From Mariannaea sp. PMI_226 (taxonomy: Eukaryota; Ascomycota; Sordariomycetes; Hypocreales; Nectriaceae), in the NCBI GenBank assembly GCA_024336345.1, contig JANFOG010000020.1:310001-374000 (forward strand): 64,000 nucleotides of DNA, in the 5' to 3' direction. Each line of letters begins with the position of its first letter. Positions within the stretch are counted from its first letter, which is position 1. The notes under the pieces are model-generated. The model was not told where the DNA came from and searched no databases. It saw nothing but the letters and a program-made list of their open reading frames with translations. The translations under genes and the position numbers were made by a program. Positions 30,449-42,624 of this stretch are shown here, piece after piece.

Positions 30449-32003
30449 CTAAAACAAATCAGTTGAAGAAACCACTAAAATATATTTATATCGTACCTTC
30501 ATCTGCTGTACAAGCCTCTCCATCTCGTTATAAATTTCTTCATTTGTATCCTTATCAATCTTGAATCTAAATGAGTGCCTTCGAACTTGATTGCTGAACT
30601 CTCGTTGCTTAGCAGGCACGTAGCAGCTTAGTTCTTGTTCAGATAGATAGGGTTTCAAGTTGAGAAAGCTATCCAAGATCTGAAATGCCAGAACATGACT
30701 GCCAGATACTCCCTCGTACTCCATTAATTGGGCGTCTACTACTTTGCCTGCGCCCCAACCATGGAACCCTTGCGTATACTGCAACCAAACGTCCCGGGAA
30801 ACTCGTTGATGTACAAGATTTTTGTAGAAAATACTGAAAAGTTCGCGAACTAAGGCGTTGATTTTTCGAACACCGTTGGCGCATGCTTTAATCTGTCCTT
30901 GTTCGAAAGCGATAACTGCACGTACGATTTCGACATATATGGGAACAGACTAGGCATCAGAATTAATAAGATGCACAAATCCTTGGAACATCAACTTACC
31001 TTGACTTCCCAAATGTAAAATAGTAAGAAAAAATTGTGCTCGGTCGATGTGATCCTCGCTGATACGCCTATATTGGTTCTTATTATCTGACTTCCAGCTG
31101 TGTCGAAAGCCAGAAGGACATTTGCAGTGTGATTTCCGCTGTCAGCAACGCAGCCAAAAACCTTTTGCAAAGTTTGCCACGGAATCTCTAACTGGTCTGG
31201 AAATTTCACAAATCTCTCAAGTTGTGCAACTCGAACAACTGGGTTGGCCGCCCACCTGGTCCGGTCATTAGCATGATGCTGCAGGCTCTGCGTCTCACTG
31301 GAAGAATGTACCTATAAGCGTGACGAAGGTAAGCTATAATAGAATAGAGTGCGTTGAATTGTAAGCGGGGCATTATGGACCAATTCCCTTGCTCAATCGA
31401 TTTCATGATCTCTCCGACCTCTGTTAAGTCGACTTTTTCATGTAGCCTCTTTTGCATTAAGGCTCTGAACTCGTATCTCTTTTGGCGGTTGAAATCATCA
31501 CACAACGAAGGTTCTTCAACAGTGAACGAGCGAAAGAGCTCATGATATATGTTCTGGTAACACTGAAGAGACTTTGGCCACGAAACAAAACTCGCTGACG
31601 GCGGCCAGCTTCCGGCTCCATCCTGTTCGACTAGCTGAGCTAGAGCATACGCAGCTTTGTGTCTGTCCTGTAGGAGATTTAATTCAGAGATCATATGACC
31701 TACAATTCCATCTTCCATTTTGGGTTGGCTCTGGGTAAGCTTAACGCATTTTGTCATGTTCTTGGGTTTGATCTGATAAAGAATTGTAAGTATCACCATG
31801 AGGCATGTTGACACTACCAAGACAATTGCATCAATATTTGTGATCATATCGGCGTAATGCACGGAATACAATACTTTGCGTGGAATGATGTAGATGTGTT
31901 TTCTGGATTGAAATTTAGAAGGCAATCGGGAGTAGGGCGTTAGATGATAAATAACTTCCTCAGAACCCAATGGAAACACTATCCGCCATGTTTGGCTGGG
32001 CAT
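30449..32003 (-). CDS. IDO-superfamily (PrnB/DUF1864-like) heme enzyme homologue
   Basis: Three exons, 32003-31312, 31255-31000 and 30949-30449, with introns of 56 and 50 bp; frame is kept and the product is 482 residues. Diagnostic stretches are LRHAYR, WAANPVVRVAQLERFVKFP, VFGCVADSGNHTANVLLAF, QYTQGFHGWGAG, YEGVSGSHVLAFQILDSF and CYVPAKQREFS. I recall this order from fungal proteins of the indoleamine-dioxygenase/PrnB (PF08933) superfamily; PrnB rearranges chlorotryptophan in pyrrolnitrin synthesis. Substrate here is unknown. Residues about 52-72 are hydrophobic and may be a membrane anchor, which is unusual, so a start nearer MTKCVKL or MEDGIVG is also possible. It lies within the P450/dehydrogenase/regulator set. 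Confidence 0.7.
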
Positions 32004-34409
32004 GTCATGCAGATTCCTTCATGATTTCCTGATGACCGGCATGAATGCTGTAGAATAGAAATGGTATTCAGTCTAAAGCGCCAGCTTAGTCGAACATTTA
32101 CAAATTTGACTCAGCTACGTCTTGGGAAGCCTCGCTCAAGGTGGATAGAAAAAGATAGGAATGAGGGGAGAGCGCAAGACATCTTGTTGTAAAAGCCTAA
32201 CAGAAAAACGCTAGTTTACCCTGTTCTTCCGAAGACAGTAAGTATAGCCTCTTTGATTTACTAGATCCTAGTATCTGTGATGTAAGAAAGGAATTGTGAT
32301 TCTTCTCCAGAACTTTTGAAAGTATTCCTGAGACAAAGAGTGCCAATTATCGCCTACTTTCACGCAATGTCCTTTTTTTTTGAGAGAGAGAGAGAAAGAA
32401 AGAGAAGGGGGTGGGTAAGGGGATGCTGTACTTGGCGAGGTTCCAAACACTCCATTTGCGATCATCCGAACTATCAACAGGAGTCACATTTTCTCAGTAG
32501 CAGATGAAGATCGTGATAGGCTATGGCATAACATGCGTACTGATGTAGATTGATGCGTCACACAATAGTTAATTACCTAGCTGTAGCAATCCAGTCACCA
32601 CACCAGGACAAATGAGGTGTAACGTGATGCCGCTGGGTAAGACGGATGGAGAGCGCACCGGAAATTAGTGACGGAGACTATTCCAGAATAGCTGTACAAA
32701 TACTAGATGACCTTTTCCCCAAATCGCAAAGAGAGTTATGGGTACGGTGTGAGATTGGCGCATGCTATACCAGCGGTAGAGTGGCAGAAATAAGCAGAAC
32801 AGTGCTTGAAACACTAGGATTGCTCGGGGTCCAGGTTTCTCTAATAGCAATGATGATAGTAGCAGCAGCCCAGCATTGATACGTATCGAACGCCCGCAGT
32901 AGGGCAAGTGGGGCGAGCAATTATTGAGACTATATCAGATTGAAGGAAATTCGCAATGATTCCAAGCTCCCAAGGATTTAGCGTGTGGTAATAACAGTGG
33001 CACAAGATAGGTTAGGAAACGGTACCACTTCATTACAATTGGACTGTTTAAGACGACTTTCACATTGTATATCTTCCATCTACACAGGACTGTATTAGGC
33101 GGTATGATTTGTCTCAGAAGGATTGATCGACGGGCGATTGAATCACCAAGACATTCCATGAGTAGGGCCGATACGACGACATTGAATTGTTTCATCAGAT
33201 GTGGCCGAGGTATTCTCCGGAGCAAATCACCCACGTATGACTCAAAGCATCATGTACCTTACCTTGCCTTCAGACAGAAGATCATGCATGGAATGATTAT
33301 CTACTAATCGATGATTGCTTGTGTGATTGTGTTGTCGTTTAGTGGAAATACAATTGAGTATGAGGTATTCCAAACCCAGGTTTGAAGAGGATCGTAGAGT
33401 AACCGTCATAATGAAGTGGAAAATGGTATGGGCCTAACCTGAGACTGATCGACGTTTGACCTACTGTGGATGCGTGTCTAAGTAGTGTCTGGTCATTGCG
33501 ATAGCAGCGGTGTATACGGCTCTACAAGTCACTCCCAGAGATTACGGGTCATGGTGGCGATGATGAAGCCAAAAATCGTGAAAGATAGCTCAACAAGTGA
33601 TAGAGAACCTTGGATCTTGGTGATGCTGTTGATGTAGTGAGATGCGTAAATTATACCACCACAAAGAGCTCTGCAATATGCTATCACAGGATACGAAGTT
33701 ATAGCAAGTAAGACAACACAGCGATACCATCAATCAAGTTATCATTTCGCAAAACGCCTCCTATAAATTTAATGGGCTAAGCAGACAGCATGGCAAGTTC
33801 TTTCGCGCCTTGAGCTAGTATACTATCATAGTGTGGATTATGTTGCCTAACGCTCCCACAAATGGCTCGTCCATCGCGATCAACACAAAAGAATAAATCC
33901 GTGATACGCTCGCTAGCTGATCAATGTCTTAGAGTTGTATGTTTTGGAGTTATACCTTTGCATGTGTACGTCTCCCTTTTCTCCTGCTGATATCTGCGGG
34001 CTATGACGCTACTGATTACGACTATTTAGCACCTTACGTATTTGAGTATATATTGATCAGTGTATCTCAGTTGCATTTGTCCCATTTTTTCCTGTGCCAT
34101 GCCATTTTCGAGGCATAACATTCGCAAGCGTTAAATATCCGCATTCCAAAATTATCCGGCGAAATACCACACTGCAGGCGCGTCCATACCAACCCTACCA
34201 TTACTGCTGTTCCCATGGCATCATAGTTCTATAATTTCAAAGTACGTGATGAGTTAAGGTGTCTCCAAGACCCTGCCAGCAGGCCCGGGATAGCGTCCTC
34301 CGAGCAAGCTGAATCAAGTTATTTTGAATGGCGTAACCCTAAGGCGACTAAATTTATCATGCAACGTTTCTAATATGATAATAGGCAAAATTAGCTACTT
34401 GGGGGCAAA
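32004..34409. other. 2.4-kb intergenic region with GA microsatellite
   Basis: No motif-bearing frame found on either strand. A GA-rich microsatellite lies at 32380-32407. The size is unusually large for a compact cluster and could hide a lost gene or long regulatory DNA. Confidence 0.45.
32380..32407 (+). repeat. GA/GAAA microsatellite
   Basis: A run of GAGAGAGAGAGAG followed by AAAGAAAGAGAA, preceded by a T8 tract. Simple repeat. Confidence 0.8.
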
Positions 34410-36085
34410 ATGGAACAATCTCCATGTTCCAGCTCTCCCGTTGACATTCATATCCAAGCATCTTCAATGTCTGCATCACGATCCAAGACTGATTTGCGCA
34501 TCAAACCCACCTTCGACCAGACATCTAGGGAATCGCTTCTGAGTAATTTTCGTTCAATGTTGACGTACTTTCCGTTTATAACCCTGTCTCCAGAAGTGTC
34601 CATCAGAGAGCTGACTTTATCGCAACCTGTGGTACTCTTGGCTATCTTATCAGCTACTTCAAGCTTGCAGACTCCGGGTACCCGTTCTTCATACGATGCA
34701 GAATTCACAAAAGAATTGGCCATCAGATACGTTACAAATGGTGAAAGAACTTTAGAGCTGCTGCAAGGCATCCTTATTTACTGCGCTTGGTACTACACAA
34801 AAAAACATCAATGAGGGTCTGGATTGACGCTTTCTAGGTACCCTTTCCATCTGAGGCCGAAAAGCAGGCATGTGCTTCAGTATCTTCGTATGGCTACTGA
34901 CATAATTCTTGAGTTGGAACTGGATTCGTCGCCCAGGATTGCAGACCAAGGGCTGGATCTATCTGTCCTTTCTGGAGAGCAGCAACTGAGTATGAGACGC
35001 GCCTATCTAGCTTTCTTTTACTTAGCTTCAAGGTAAGTCTTGCATCACATGCTTTTAGGTATAATACTAATAGTCTGGAGCTTTGTTACTATCTGGGGAT
35101 GTGACAGAGGCATTCGAGTTTCATGGAATTCTTGGACTGCCAGAAATTGTGAGCTTCTCCAGCTTCATGGTTCGGGGGAAGGTGACCGTATTCTTGCCAC
35201 TCAGGCACGTCTAGCAGGTCTATTGCTACAAACAACAGAGATGCGCGTTGATCCTATCATGTGCCAGTCTAATGACGAAAGACGGGCTATGTTCAATCTC
35301 GTGAAATCCGAGCTGATGCAAATTGAGTCATCATTGCCCAGTGGGATTGCTTCTGCAGGTAAGATCCAGATCATTCCACAGCGTGGACCCAGGAAACTAA
35401 GTACATGTCAGTTACCATCAGACAACAAATCATATTTATCGCTACATACCTTGACATTGATACAGTCTTAAATATGCCAGAGATACCTTTCAGGCCCTCC
35501 ATATATGGTACCCACTTATCTACCGATTTAAACCGGTGTCTAGGGAGCTTGAGTACCCTATATAACGATATCATGACACTGGACGAGACACATTTCATCT
35601 GCTTCACCTTCGCGGATTGGTTACGTCCTATAATGGGAACCAGGCTGGGAATCCGGTTGTCGTGTATGATGTCAGAATATCCTGAGCATGATGATGCTTG
35701 GGGTAGATTGCAACTTAACTTGGATAAGTTTCTGTTATACATGTCTCAAGATTGCAGAGAGAAAGAGGCTTCAGTATCTCCAAATCAGATGAACATTGTG
35801 TCCGCGAGTTGCGCTATTATGCGTACAATACATCAAAAGTACCGAATGAAAGTAATGAACTTGGAGCAGAGTTCGCACGACTCAAAGCTAGCTGATTTTG
35901 GTTGTCCTATATTTGACGGTAGTTTGGATGGCTTTCTTCCACTGTGGGATGCACAGTTGAGCCCCTTACCACTGTTAACGGAGGCAAATGTTGAGGCAGC
36001 AAAAAAGCAGGAATTCCATGGCGTTTGGGATACCATTACTCTAGACTGGGCATGTCGGGAAACAGAGCGTGGTGGTCCCGATTAG
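34410..36085 (+). CDS. Fungal-specific transcription factor lacking a zinc cluster
   Basis: Four exons, 34410-34789, 34838-35032, 35108-35358 and 35412-36085, with introns of 48, 75 and 53 bp (all GT...AG); the joined frame is 499 residues. The middle homology region is shown by LTLSQPVVLLAILSATSS, LLQGILIYCAWYPFHLRPKS, AYLAFFYLAS, GDRILATQARLAGLL and, after them, long alpha-helical segments. The N terminus has only a short Ser-rich stretch and no CxxCxxxxxxC zinc cluster, and none was found in the 400 bases upstream. It may act as a co-regulator, or its DNA-binding exon may be lost. By position it is the likely regulator of the P450/dehydrogenase/IDO-like genes. Confidence 0.85.
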
Positions 36086-36610
36086 TATCAGAAGAAATCA
36101 ATAGGAATGCGTACCTGCGAGTAATGAATGGGTTGAATACCAACATCAAGGGAAACATGCACTTCTCCACAATATGCAGATTGCTCACTCTCTGAACTGA
36201 TTTGACTCAGGGGCCCGCGACTTTCGGAAGGCTGCTCGGCTTATGGCTCCATGTTTCATAAGCGCTCGAGTTGGGGGATTATGATCGTGAGCAAGTCGTA
36301 ATGAAAAAGCAAGAATAAAAGCCACCGCATATGGAGTGCTCAGACCGCTAGTTTTTGCGGAAAAGGAGCGAAGTATAAAGGGTAGGGGAGGGCGTGCTTT
36401 CGCGGCAGGGAGACGGGAGAGCAACGCCGCTAAGTTATATCAAGTCGCTGGGAGGTCCTAATCACTCCTTTATCAGTACCTTCGTGGCCCCTCGGCAGTA
36501 AAGCCGTTAGCAGATACTTTTTTTTGCATATAATAGCCCATATCAGCATATGACACTAGGCGTTTTACAACATAAAATGCGACTAGAGGCATACCGTACC
36601 AATCTCAACC
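36086..36610. other. Intergenic DNA before the SDR fragment
   Basis: No supported gene. The last 100 bases carry a T run and CATATAATAG as a possible promoter for the frame at 36611. Confidence 0.45.
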
Positions 36611-36985
36611 ATGGAGTCCCACTACTTCGATGCCTATCCAGCACTTGCGATAACACTGGAGAACGTTTCTTTGCGGGGGAAATCCGTTCTAATTACTGGC
36701 GGCGGCTCTGGAATAGGGTTTGAAATTGTACGATCCTTTATTTCTCGCAACATCTCCAACGTTATCCTCGTTGGTCGTACTGCTTCAAAACTCGAAAATG
36801 CTGCCTCCTCTCTTACTACAGGCAGTACTAAAATCATCTATAAAATAGCAGACATCTCGTCTAAGAACGACGTTGAGCGCATGTTCAGCTCCCTAGAAAC
36901 ATCTCCTGACTTTTTAATTAATAATGCCGCATATTTACCCGATTTGGAGCCTTTCGTGGACGCCGACCTCCAAGGGTGTGCTCAA
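36611..36985 (+). pseudogene. Short-chain dehydrogenase/reductase, truncated
   Basis: The frame starts MESHYFDAYPALAITLENVS and has the NAD(P)-binding motif VLITGGGSGIGFEIV (about residues 26-40), VGRTASKLE and FLINNAAYLPDLEP with the structural NNA. It ends abruptly at about residue 125 and is replaced by repetitive AACGTCAA/TTGAATGGATTGA sequence. The catalytic YxxxK and substrate part are absent, so no active enzyme is expected. The breakpoint lies about 140 bases inside the right copy of the inverted repeat, so the insertion or rearrangement that brought the repeat probably removed the 3' half. Confidence 0.85.
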
Positions 36986-37112
36986 CTCAACGTATTTCAA
37001 TATGTTGAATGGATTGACGATCAACGTCAACTCAACGTCAATCAATATCGAATATGGATTACATAAACTTCAATCCATTTTGAGTTATCATTGATTGAAT
37101 GGATTGAAGGTG
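36986..37112. repeat. Small inverted-repeat-rich insertion
   Basis: Contains ATTGACG...CGTCAAT and a hairpin CTTCAATCCATT (about 37069)/AATGGATTGAAG (about 37098), plus repeats of TTGAATGGATTGA. It separates the SDR breakpoint from the ~195-bp repeat. It resembles a MITE end, but no complete element with target duplication could be defined. Confidence 0.6.
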
Positions 37113-37122
37113 GTGGATTTAG

Positions 37123-37317
37123 ATATAAGGTATGGAAATAGGCATCGGATTTCAGTGGCTGTTCAGTAAGGAGCTGTTAACGGTCTTGTGAATATTTCGC
37201 TCAGAAAGTATGGTCTTATCCATCTTACACTCTAAAAACTAGGTACATGGGAAGGCAGTCAACATTAGGGCCATACCTACCTGAGATTTATCAATGCAAT
37301 ATTCTGAGGGTATTTTA
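37123..37317 (-). repeat. Right copy of the ~195-bp inverted repeat
   Basis: Its reverse complement matches 25493-25687 from end to end, including CACTGAAATCCGATGCC and GACCGTTAACAGCTCCTTAC. Differences are mostly single-base changes. It lies just beyond the truncated SDR gene. Confidence 0.88.
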
Positions 37318-38659
37318 TTCGTGTTTCAGAGCTCGTCGTATTAGCAGGTTCGTGATGATGGTCCATGCGTTGGGACGACAATGACAGCGAGCGTTACATC
37401 CTGGTCAACAAAGCGTTACACCCCTGCTCGCAAACATGGGCTGCAACCAATCACTTCGGGTCTTGACGGTAACACTGTTGCGGAGCCAACCCAAGAAGGT
37501 CTTCGTGGTAACGCACCCCATCTCTACACACAAACCGTAGTCTATCACCTGCTAACTTATGAACCCATCAAGATGACTCCTCTTCCACCAAGCTCATCAC
37601 AACCTCGACAGCACATGCATTAGTTAGTTGTCGTAGATTCATCGGAATCTCAATGGGATATGGAAGGTAGAGAGTCAACAATCGAGGGTCTTGGCGCCCA
37701 GGCGAATCAAATGAATGCTTCAGATCACACTTGTCTATATGCAACTGATGATCCTAGGTGGACCCAAACATGTATCAAGCCAGGAACAAGGTTTTTCATC
37801 CGTCGATCCTGCTCTCATACGGCGTCAGCAGGTGCGACTTCGAGTACAGCGATACAGAGAAAGACAGCATCGATTGCGAATAGGCGCAGCTACTTTACCG
37901 TCCCGCCAGACTTCCATGGTCACGGTGATGACATTTTTGACGTGCAAAGAATTTCGCGCTTGATGGCGTATTGCAGTCGAATCTGTCGAGTCTCGGAGGC
38001 GAAAACATTGGATACGAGGCAGACTGGTCACCACCCATTCCAGGCGAAGACGAAACTTCATTGAACCTGGCCCAGATCTGAATGAGCTAGAACCACTACA
38101 AAGGATTGATACAGTTCCAACTGGTTGCCATCAAACTTGTTCAGGCCGCAATCGTTTCATCCAAGCAGCGAAGGGTGAAGGACATGAAGCTAGGATCGGA
38201 TCAATTGATACCTTAATCGCAGTCCATGATCGCATTTTTTGAATCGTTCTTGAGCCTTGAGTGCGACTGTAGGTCCAACTGCCGAAGTTTATTCACGTTG
38301 AATTGATGATCAGCTGATATGGAAACAGGTACTACCCCGCCAGAGCTTGACGAACCTTCAGAGGTCCACAGCCTCGTTGAAAGAACACAGCATCTGCAGT
38401 CTATACTCCCGAGTTTGATAACCATTTTTGGGGAGACAGTCTCCTATGATCCCAGCACATACTTTTCGCAATGGAAGCGTCTTCTCTCCGAATCGCCAGC
38501 GGAGCCCTGTCGTTTCGAAAAGCGCCGGACATAATGCCAATGTTAAAGGAGGTTTACTGTAGCCCGAAATGTTCGGTTCTACTACTGACCCCTTGGCCTT
38601 TACTAATATATAAGAAATGGTTCCATTGAGGTGCACCGCATAGAGTACATTTTGCGTGA
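37318..38659. other. Degenerate stretch with short unassigned frames
   Basis: Frames of 60-134 codons on both strands (for example 37660-38064) show switching coding character but no motif I recognise. This may be a decayed gene. No function is given. Confidence 0.4.
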
Positions 38660-39400
38660 TTATCGATTCTTTTGCTGCTCCGAGGGAATGAAGGCATTGA
38701 TGTGCGTGCTATCTACAGCGCCGATACAACCCTGAAAGGAACACAGCCCGGGCTTTAGAGTCTCCTCAGCGAAAAAGGCGTTATCTGGCTGCTTTATGAA
38801 GGCAAAAAATATGTGACGAAAAGCCTCAGCTGTGAAATGCACAACCGACGATACAGTGCTCTGTGAGATACCAAAACAATACGCCGTATTTTGCTGTGAG
38901 GAGCCTTGATTAATAACATATAGGAAGATCATAACCTTCTGCTGTACGGACTGGTATTTCGTGCTTTTCATGAGGTTATTCTGATGAAGCCAGGCGATGA
39001 GGGCATCAAAATCCGGCCTTTTCATGCGAAATATCTCCTCAAAGGCATGACTGCTGCCGTGGAGGAACATATCTGCCCGTTGCAACGCTGAAGCTGGCCC
39101 GCCGGGGTTGATGACAGCCCTGGGGTCATGCCCACCAATTTCCGGTCTGTGAGATTGACTTCGCGTTGATATAAAGCTTCCAAAGACTAACTGTATGACA
39201 ATAGCATCTTTGATATCCTCCATCAAGTCTTCGAGCCAGTTATTTCCGTTATACGACCCCTTTCTTGGTGTTGACGGCCGTGATGTTGTCTGACGGTCCC
39301 ACCAGCTATATATTTGGCCAGCCTTTGTGACTTTGTCAAGAGACTGTGCCTTGGTCCAGGCAGGTACAAAAAAACTGCCAAATTTACTGCCAAAAGTCAC
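38660..39400 (-). pseudogene. PIF/Harbinger-type transposase, 3'-truncated
   Basis: The frame has RPDFDALIAWLHQNNLMKS, a helix-turn-helix region FGISQSTVSSVVH (about residues 176-188), and CIGAVDSTHINAF with the first Asp of the DDE_Tnp_4 catalytic triad (about 227-239). It ends directly after this at KNR, so the second Asp and the Glu are absent. The frame opens without a clear exon structure upstream. Terminal repeats were not found. A dead fragment of a PIF/Harbinger element, whose relatives insert at TWA or TTA targets. Confidence 0.78.
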
Positions 39401-39697
39401 AAATTTGACGTATTTTCGTGGCTTTTTTTACCTATTCAGGTACTCGGTCAGAAACGGCAGAAAAAGTAACCTGAAGTTACCTTGCATAACTTCCTGTCGC
39501 GCCGCTAGACAAGCATTCGCCTTGTTTACTAGCAATTTACTATGCTACGAGGGGGAAGGCTCGTATTTTTAGCGACAAAATCATTTTGCGTCACAATTAG
39601 TGACTCGAGCCGATCAGGGCATTAAATGCAAAAATAATAGTCAAGTCCATTAGTAGCGAAGTCAGGCATATAGTTGTCATGCTGTAGCTCGTTTGTG

Positions 39698-40072
39698 TTA
39701 AAGTTGAGGTTGTTGGAGGATTGGGGCAGTCAAACTCGCCATTAGCCAAGCTCGACCCATTGATAAAGAAGCCAGGGACAGAGCTATTAAGATTTGATCT
39801 ATCAGGGGTGAGGCTAGGCTTGCTGATGAAGATACACCCGTCCGTGTTGATAGGCTGATGAATCCTTTGATGTGCTCGTTAAGATTGTCCTTTCTCCAGA
39901 ATGGCCGTTTTCTGTTGCTGTAATTTTCCCTCCGCCGGCAGCTATGCACTGAACACCAGTAGGGTTGTCGAGCGTGGATCGTCTTGCGATGACGAGTCAA
40001 ATCGGATGCCCTCGAAAATGTTCGGGTACAATTTGGCCGATCACATGAAAACTGCCGACACATTATCAACAT
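39698..40072 (-). pseudogene. C2H2 zinc-finger gene fragment
   Basis: The frame has one normal C2H2 finger, FSCDRPNCTRTFSRASDLTRHRKTIH in pattern, at about residues 8-33. A second begins YWCSVHSCRRRE and continues through FWRKDNLNEHIKG; its final His is missing because the expected continuation gives way to unrelated sequence. The spacing is as in fungal C2H2 regulators. Only about 65 residues look genuine. Upstream and downstream exons were not found, so this is probably a fragment. Confidence 0.65.
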
Positions 40073-42140
40073 GCGCCCGTGTTGCTGGGCGTGGCTTGTT
40101 TACCTGCTGGTTTTCAGTTGGCGGAAACAGGAGGCATACCCTGCGTTGTTGTTGAATTCAAAGGGGCCTCGCGCATCAGAAACATCAGTGCCAGCCGTTA
40201 GAGAGTGAGTCCTAGCCTGGAGATTGAATCTTGCTTCAGCGTTGTGTCATGCCGCAGGTCTTTCAGATATTACTGACGATTTGATATTAAAGGGAAGAGG
40301 TACGCCAGAAGAAAGTTCGTAAATCGCGCTGTTTGTAGTGGGTGCGAAGCCTTGTGCAGATTAGTAGAGTCAATAAAATGCCATAATAGGTGATACCTAA
40401 ATTTGAAGAAGTTATTGTAGTCAAATAGAGAATTATGATTCTTGCTACACAATTGCCTCATGAATCATCTCGAGGGTTTGCAATTAAATCATAAAACAGG
40501 AGGACAGTGAGAATGGTTCCCTAGTTATAGTGCGGGGTAATAACGTGATTGCAATCAGTAAGTCCAAAAGAATTGGTTCGGGTTGCAATGGAGGACCAGT
40601 ATGGCAGGACATCTATTGTAACTGGCCTTGATCTAACAGACAACGCGTAAGTATAGCCAATAATATGTAATTGTGTTGTGTCCACAGTTCTCAGTAACCT
40701 GAGTTGGTTACTGTCGATAATTGTATGTATACAGAGCATACGCCAGCAGTTCGAGTTATTGGCATCGACAATGCTTTCAGAAGCATTGAAAGGGTCCCCT
40801 CCCTAGGTATTATGTTCTTCGGGACCTCCGAGCCCCTATATGTGATCATTAGAGTCAAGTCAAACATTGAGCAGTTGCTGAAGCCAAGTTGCGGCACAAC
40901 GACAACGTCAACGGTCACATCAAGAGACGTTGAGTACAAGATACAGCTGAAACGAGCGTCCGCCTTTTTGTTTCATGACAGAAATGAACATGGCGTGTTG
41001 TAGACCAAAATGGCTGTGCCCAGTAGACTATTTCCTTCCTGGCCTACAATTGGCCCCCATAGGAGATACGCCGGGGGTATAGTTGGGGGGTTGTAGTGAC
41101 CCACATAAGCCACTCGCCCAACTCTCCCATTCCCTGGAACGTTTATGTGATCCAGTGATCGGGAGGTTGCCGATCGAGATACGCAGAGACGAGAGCTGAC
41201 GCTGGGCGTTGAGAGCTCGCCGACTATCTTCGGCCACCCCCAGCAGCCAGGCCCTCGCGTCTCTTCCTCCTGCCTCCGAACGTCCCCCGGTTTGCTTGCA
41301 AACAGCCGGCTCCATAATTGCCTGCCTTTCGTCCCTCCTCTATCAAATGACTTCTCTTCAGGCGAGCCCAGAACCGTGGCCAGACCGGCACTGAGACAAG
41401 CGTAAGCGTCACAAACACTTGCAAAAGAGCCGGTTCAATGAAATTTCGCAAATTCTTTCCTAAGAGTTACTACAGTAGACTTCAACTAGTTGTAGATGAG
41501 TGAAATTAGATCCGATTTGCCAGTCCGTACGTGAAATAGTAATACAATGAAGGAAAGAAAAAACATCAACACATTTACTCTTTTTTGATTTATTGTAGCA
41601 TACTGTATTGGCTACCCTGAAAGGAGCAAAAAGAAAGAATTTCTTTTATTTCTATAAGTGCAAATACAATATTTAACACTAAAAGACAAGTTATAGCAGG
41701 TCTGTGCTCGATGTGGCAAACTAACAATATTTCAGGGGGGGATCATAGTATAGGCCACTTGCAGGCAGTAGCTGGTTGAGCTCATCACGGCACTAACAGC
41801 ACCAATTGAGGGATTTGGAGAGTTGACCTCAGTTGCACTGCCTTGCTAATACCGACCATATCTAACTTCAGAACCAAGTTATTGGACGGTAGGAGGAGGC
41901 AGCTAGTGGTAGTAGGTTTTGTCCCCCTTTTGCGGTTTTTCCTACTACTATGCTTTGTGTTATGACGCCTTGGTTACTGGAGGCTCGGAAGGCTACGGCT
42001 GAATCACAAAGAGAGGATAATTCCCAATGGTGCAGCAAAAAGGGGGTGTATACAGCCGCAAATACGGTCCTGCTTCATCGGCAGCGTCTATTAGAGGAGG
42101 AAAATACACAGAACAAACGCACAGATCAAAGCAGGGTTAA
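40073..42140. other. Gene-poor stretch
   Basis: No gene could be supported. Short frames at 40704-41003 and 41028-41451 lack motifs and overlap on opposite strands. The DNA is AT-rich from 41460 to 41720. Confidence 0.45.
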
Positions 42141-42149
42141 CGGAGTATA

Positions 42150-42358
42150 AGGGGGAAGGGATCAAGACCATTGATCGAGAATTCATTGGGGACGCTACCT
42201 TCTTTCTTGTTCTTCGGGAGGGGTAGATGGTCCGTTAGGGTGAAGTAGAGAGTCAAGGCTCTCTGGTTACCCGCTCCGCCCCGTCTCTCCGGACATAGCT
42301 AATGCATTGATCATGCTGGCTGCAACCGTGTAGGATACAATCAATCAATCAATCAATT
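42150..42358 (+). repeat. LINE/SINE-like 3' end with AATC tail, copy A
   Basis: GATGGTCCGT, TAGGGTGAAGT, TCTCCGGACATAGCT, GGCTGCAACCGTGTAGGA, then a tail of five AATC units at 42338-42357. The same order occurs at 45507-45660. A short simple-repeat tail at one end, with no inverted ends, is the sign of a non-LTR retroelement. Confidence 0.7.
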
Positions 42359-42624
42359 ATATATTAATATTATAATTTCTAAATAACCTGCTAAATTGCT
42401 TTTAAAGGGTCTTTAAATAATAGCAAGCTATCAGATCTCTTTCTTTTGTCAGTATAAATGAGATGATTATGATTATGATTGTAAGAGGCTTATTGGAAAT
42501 AAAACGGGCATGAGTAATAATTTTGTCACAATAGGAACAGGGGTTTGCCAACAATTCGAGGGTGCCGCCAATTGGGAATAGAAGAGTAGGGCAGCAACTC
42601 TATCTAAATTAAGGGCCCTCCCAT

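Noticed and set aside
41028..41451. Arg/Gly-rich frames on both strands
   Set aside because: GC-rich chance frames with mutually overlapping shadows and no motif.
42337..42357. AATC repeats as a telomere-like or plain microsatellite tract
   Set aside because: The same tail ends three separate copies of one element, so it is a retroelement tail.
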